From the NCBI GenBank assembly GCA_028275075.1, contig JAQCNK010000241.1:1-8239 (forward strand): a stretch of DNA of 8,239 nt. The letters run 5' to 3'. Position numbers and translations under genes: made by a program. This document shows positions 6,727 through 8,239 of this stretch, in pieces (the first letter of the stretch is position 1; each line of letters opens with the position of its first letter). Source of the DNA: Haloarcula sp. GTDB taxonomy: Archaea; Halobacteriota; Halobacteria; Halobacteriales; Haloarculaceae. The notes below the pieces were generated by a model. That model did no database searches. It was not told where the DNA came from and worked only from the letters and a program-made list of their open reading frames with translations.

Positions 6727-7674
6727 TTAGAACTGCGGCGCGACCTGTTTGGCGAACAGTTCGGCACCAGTGGTGTTCGGGAAGTCGACGAACTCCAGCA
6801 CCACCTCCTCGAAGCCGGCCTCGCGATAGCGTTCGAGATCTGCGGCCACTTGCTTGGGCGTCCCTACAAGGTGGAACTCCTTGTCGTCGAAGTTCTCTGG
6901 CCGGAACCGAGGCACCGCGTCGAGGAGCTTTTTGACTTCAGTCTTGGTCTCCCGAATCACACAGCGTGCGAACCAAGACTTCTCGATGGCATCGTAATCG
7001 GTACCGTACGTCTCGCAGTGCGCTTTGAGTACGTCCAGTTTCCCCTGTAGCATCTCGAGGTCGCCCCAGTAGTTCCATGTGTCAGCGTGTTTGGCGGCGA
7101 TGCGGAGGGTGAACTGCTCGCCACCGCCACCGACCATGATCTGCGGGTAGGGGTCCTGTACGGGATGTGGCCGACCGTCCGCACCGTCGAGATCATAGTA
7201 GTCACCGTCGTAGTCCACGTCGCTACCGGTCCAGAGCGCCTTGCTGACTTCGATCGTCTCTTCCATCCGGCGGAGCCGTTCGGAAGCCTTGGGCCACTCG
7301 TAGCCGAACGCCTCGGCCTCGTCCTGCTTCCAGCCGGCACCCATGCCGATTTTGAGTCGGCCACCCGAGATATGGTCCAACTGCGCGAGTGCCTTCGCCA
7401 ACAGCGGCCCGTGGCGTAGCTGGTCGTTGAACGTCTTCGGGTAGAGATAAACGTCCTCGGTGGCACCCGCAAGGCCGGCGAGCGTCGAGAGCCCCTCGGT
7501 TGTCGGGCCGGCACCAGCCATTATGTGATCAGGAATCGCTAGTCCGTTGAACCCAAGCGACTCGACGGTGATTGCGTAGTCGTGCTGGTCGCCCCACGAA
7601 AGTTCCTCGCAGAACGCGAGCGTGCTATACTCCGAACTGCCCGCACAGATGGGAATGTTGACCGCGAACTTCAT
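6727..7674 (-). CDS. Luciferase-like (LLM class) F420- or flavin-dependent oxidoreductase
   Basis: 315 residues, normal for bacterial-luciferase-fold TIM-barrel enzymes. Marks in order: GFNGLAIPDHI (41-51), LLAKALAQLDHISGGRL (91-107), IGMGAGWKQDEAEAFG (109-124), ERLRRMEETIEVSKALWTG (132-150), PQIMVGGGGE (177-186) and AAKHADTWN (193-201). In haloarchaea most members of this class use coenzyme F420; the sequence itself does not settle F420 versus FMN. It should catalyse hydride transfer on, or monooxygenation of, a small organic substrate that cannot be identified here. It is the first gene of a minus-strand pair with the dehydrogenase, which suggests successive redox steps. The ATG at 7672-7674 gives the expected MKFAVN first strand; there is no Shine-Dalgarno site, and a TATA-like sequence lies about 25-30 bases upstream. 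It appears intact. Confidence 0.92.
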   Translation of the reverse strand: MKFAVNIPICAGSSEYSTLAFCEELSWGDQHDYAITVESLGFNGLAIPDHIMAGAGPTTEGLSTLAGLAGATEDVYLYPKTFNDQLRHGPLLAKALAQLDHISGGRLKIGMGAGWKQDEAEAFGYEWPKASERLRRMEETIEVSKALWTGSDVDYDGDYYDLDGADGRPHPVQDPYPQIMVGGGGEQFTLRIAAKHADTWNYWGDLEMLQGKLDVLKAHCETYGTDYDAIEKSWFARCVIRETKTEVKKLLDAVPRFRPENFDDKEFHLVGTPKQVAADLERYREAGFEEVVLEFVDFPNTTGAELFAKQVAPQF

Positions 7675-7696
7675 ACGTCTCTCTATCGATTCGCAC

Positions 7697-7707
7697 TACT
7701 TGATACC
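7697..7707 (-). promoter_or_regulatory. Possible TATA box of the oxidoreductase-dehydrogenase pair
   Basis: On the minus strand GGTATCAAGTA lies about 23-33 bases before the ATG at 7674, suitable for a leaderless transcript. The wider region 7675-7845 is a divergent promoter region of about 170 bases that also serves the gene at 7846. Spacing is the only evidence. Confidence 0.35.
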
Positions 7708-7799
7708 ACCTGTCGCAGCGAACCGAATGCGCTATAGGACAAATTCGAAAATCGCGCTATCTCACTCGTCATCAGACCTGGCCAGCGTATAAACGAGTA

Positions 7800-7812
7800 C
7801 CAATATTTATAC
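7800..7812 (+). promoter_or_regulatory. TATA-like box for the truncated peptidase gene
   Basis: The AT-rich run CCAATATTTATAC lies about 34-46 bases before the ATG at 7846. A second weaker candidate, GAATATAAG, is at 7832-7840, too near the ATG to be its TATA box. TATAAACGAG at 7787-7796 is another candidate further up. The promoter appears to have survived loss of the gene body. Confidence 0.4.
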
Positions 7813-7845
7813 TGGTTCCCGCCTGCCGCGCGAATATAAGCCACA

Positions 7846-7962
7846 ATGAGCAAACCCAGTACCAACAGAGATGCCCTCGACCAGTTCGAGCGGCGTCTCT
7901 TCGACGAAGCATCGCTCGACGAGCCGTGGGACCTCCTCGAGGAGTTCTCCAACCTCAGTTGA
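7846..7962 (+). pseudogene. 5' stump of a second M28-type peptidase gene, cut after about 37 codons
   Basis: ATG at 7846 opens a 38-codon frame ending in TGA at 7960-7962. Residues 10-37 (ALDQFERRLFDEASLDEPWD followed by LLEEFSNL) resemble the first helices of haloarchaeal PA-domain M28 peptidases, where 'EPW.LLEEFS.L' is normally followed by 'VRESG..DE..AAEYI'. The complete peptidase at 4196 has a comparable start. Here the match stops abruptly near 7956 and a stop codon follows at once. An ISH3-family transposase tail lies 180 bases further on in the opposite orientation, so the simplest reading is that this element inserted in, or replaced, the rest of the gene. The rest might continue beyond the element, outside the window. 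Family assignment of such a short stump is tentative. It is divergent from the oxidoreductase gene and may once have been coregulated with it. Confidence 0.55.
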
Positions 7963-8139
7963 TCACATCGACAGCCGCGTAATCTCGTCTGATGTCGGTG
8001 AATCAGATCAAACTGTTCGTGAAGCGTCTTCGAAGCGCTGGTGAGAGTGATCTTTAGGACGGATCGTCGCTGTCGACGGCGGACTGCCGCCGACGCGACA
8101 GCGTCGCCACTCACGACCGCTGTCCGGACCGGTGGACAG
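7963..8139. mobile_element. Probable non-coding end of the ISH3-family element
   Basis: No convincing reading frame is present here on either strand. The stretch lies between the sudden end of the peptidase-like stump and the transposase stop codon, so it most likely contains the terminal non-coding part of the insertion sequence. It is rich in inverted repeats. I could not place the element's end to the base because the opposite terminus is outside the window. Confidence 0.45.
8068..8103. repeat. GC-rich inverted repeat (bulged hairpin)
   Basis: CGCTGTCG at 8068-8075 pairs with CGACAGCG at 8096-8103, and inside it CGGCGG at 8077-8082 pairs with CCGCCG at 8087-8092 around a 4-base loop. This gives 14 base pairs with a small asymmetric internal loop. 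It lies about 40 bases downstream of the transposase stop on the minus strand and could be a transcript-end or element-end structure. No U-tract is seen. Confidence 0.6.
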
Positions 8140-8140
8140 C
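8119..8140. repeat. Inverted repeat at the end of the ISH3-type transposase gene
   Basis: GCTGTCC at 8119-8125 pairs with GGACAGC at 8134-8140, with an 8-base loop. The right arm touches the transposase stop codon at 8140-8142. The structure may act at the 3' end of the transposase message, but it lacks the T-run of typical archaeal terminators. Confidence 0.5.
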
Positions 8141-8239
8141 TACCGGAAGAACCGGTCGTCGAGTGACTGGTTCGCTGGAACAGACCTACGCACACCAAGT
8201 GCTGTCCAAGCTGCGCGAAGCGTCATTTCGCAGAACTCC
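8140..8239 (-). CDS. ISH3-family transposase, C-terminal end only
   Basis: Reading leftward from the window edge, 32 codons end in TAG at 8140-8142. The peptide reads EFCEMTLRAAWTALGVRRSV then PANQSLDDRFFR. This closely resembles the C-terminus of haloarchaeal ISH3-type DDE transposases, whose ends run 'KEF...RRAAWTALAVRRAVPAN.P.DDRFHR'. Catalytic residues and the start lie outside the window. The gene points toward the peptidase-like stump at 7846, so the element's downstream end should lie between 7956 and 8139. Recognition is from memory of the family's C-terminal motif. Confidence 0.85.
   Translation of the reverse strand, partial: EFCEMTLRAAWTALGVRRSVPANQSLDDRFFR

Noticed and set aside
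6226..7050. A 274-codon plus-strand frame across the dehydrogenase and oxidoreductase
   Set aside because: It runs antisense over two recognised enzyme genes and through their spacer and shows no motif of its own; its length follows from codon bias.
7992..8057. A 21-codon frame (MSVNQIKLFVKRLRSAGESDL) that could look like a transposase start
   Set aside because: Too short, no clear match, ends in a stop, and lies in the presumed non-coding end of the insertion sequence.
7683..8198. A 171-codon minus-strand frame at the right end
   Set aside because: It overlaps the promoter region, the peptidase stump and the transposase tail in a different frame; the composition is Ser/Arg-rich and no domain is recognisable.
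1..8239. tRNA, rRNA, CRISPR array, riboswitch or origin
   Set aside because: I looked for cloverleaf T-loop signatures, regularly spaced repeats and long AT-rich repeat tracts and saw none.

Overview
The window reads as haloarchaeal DNA (class Halobacteria). It is GC-rich with GTC/GAC/GAG-heavy codon use, the soluble proteins are strongly acidic, start codons often lie about 30 bases after AT-rich TATA-like boxes with short or no leaders, and both ends carry transposase tails of types common in haloarchaea. I cannot name a genus.

Layout. Positions 1-144 are the end of an IS1595-type (ISH4-like) transposase. From 226 to 3727 runs a plus-strand cluster: a secreted protein with a C-terminal membrane anchor, a 49-residue single-helix membrane protein, a sodium:solute symporter whose start overlaps the small gene's stop (TGATG), and a muconate-cycloisomerase/dipeptide-epimerase-like member of the enolase superfamily. 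Convergent to these is the C-terminal remnant of a metal-dependent amidohydrolase (3720-4043). A complete PA-domain M28-family peptidase follows at 4196-5917. On the minus strand lie a luciferase-like F420-type oxidoreductase (6727-7674) and, downstream of it, a short-chain dehydrogenase broken by an apparent one-base loss (5936-6660). Divergent from the oxidoreductase is a 38-codon 5' stump resembling the start of a second M28-type peptidase (7846-7962), followed by sequence that ends in the tail of an ISH3-family transposase (8140-8239, minus strand).

How the genes fit together. The content suggests uptake and breakdown of a small organic nitrogen compound or peptide: symporter, epimerase-type enzyme, amidohydrolase, peptidase, and two redox enzymes. 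The substrate cannot be read from the sequence. The segment looks like an accessory island between two insertion sequences and is partly decayed, with three broken genes: the amidohydrolase, the dehydrogenase and the second peptidase.

Most worth following up are the three-gene transporter unit (anchored exoprotein, micro-membrane protein, symporter) and the M28-family enzyme, in which the usual catalytic Glu-Glu motif is replaced by a His-Ser-Thr-Gly-Arg-Tyr motif.
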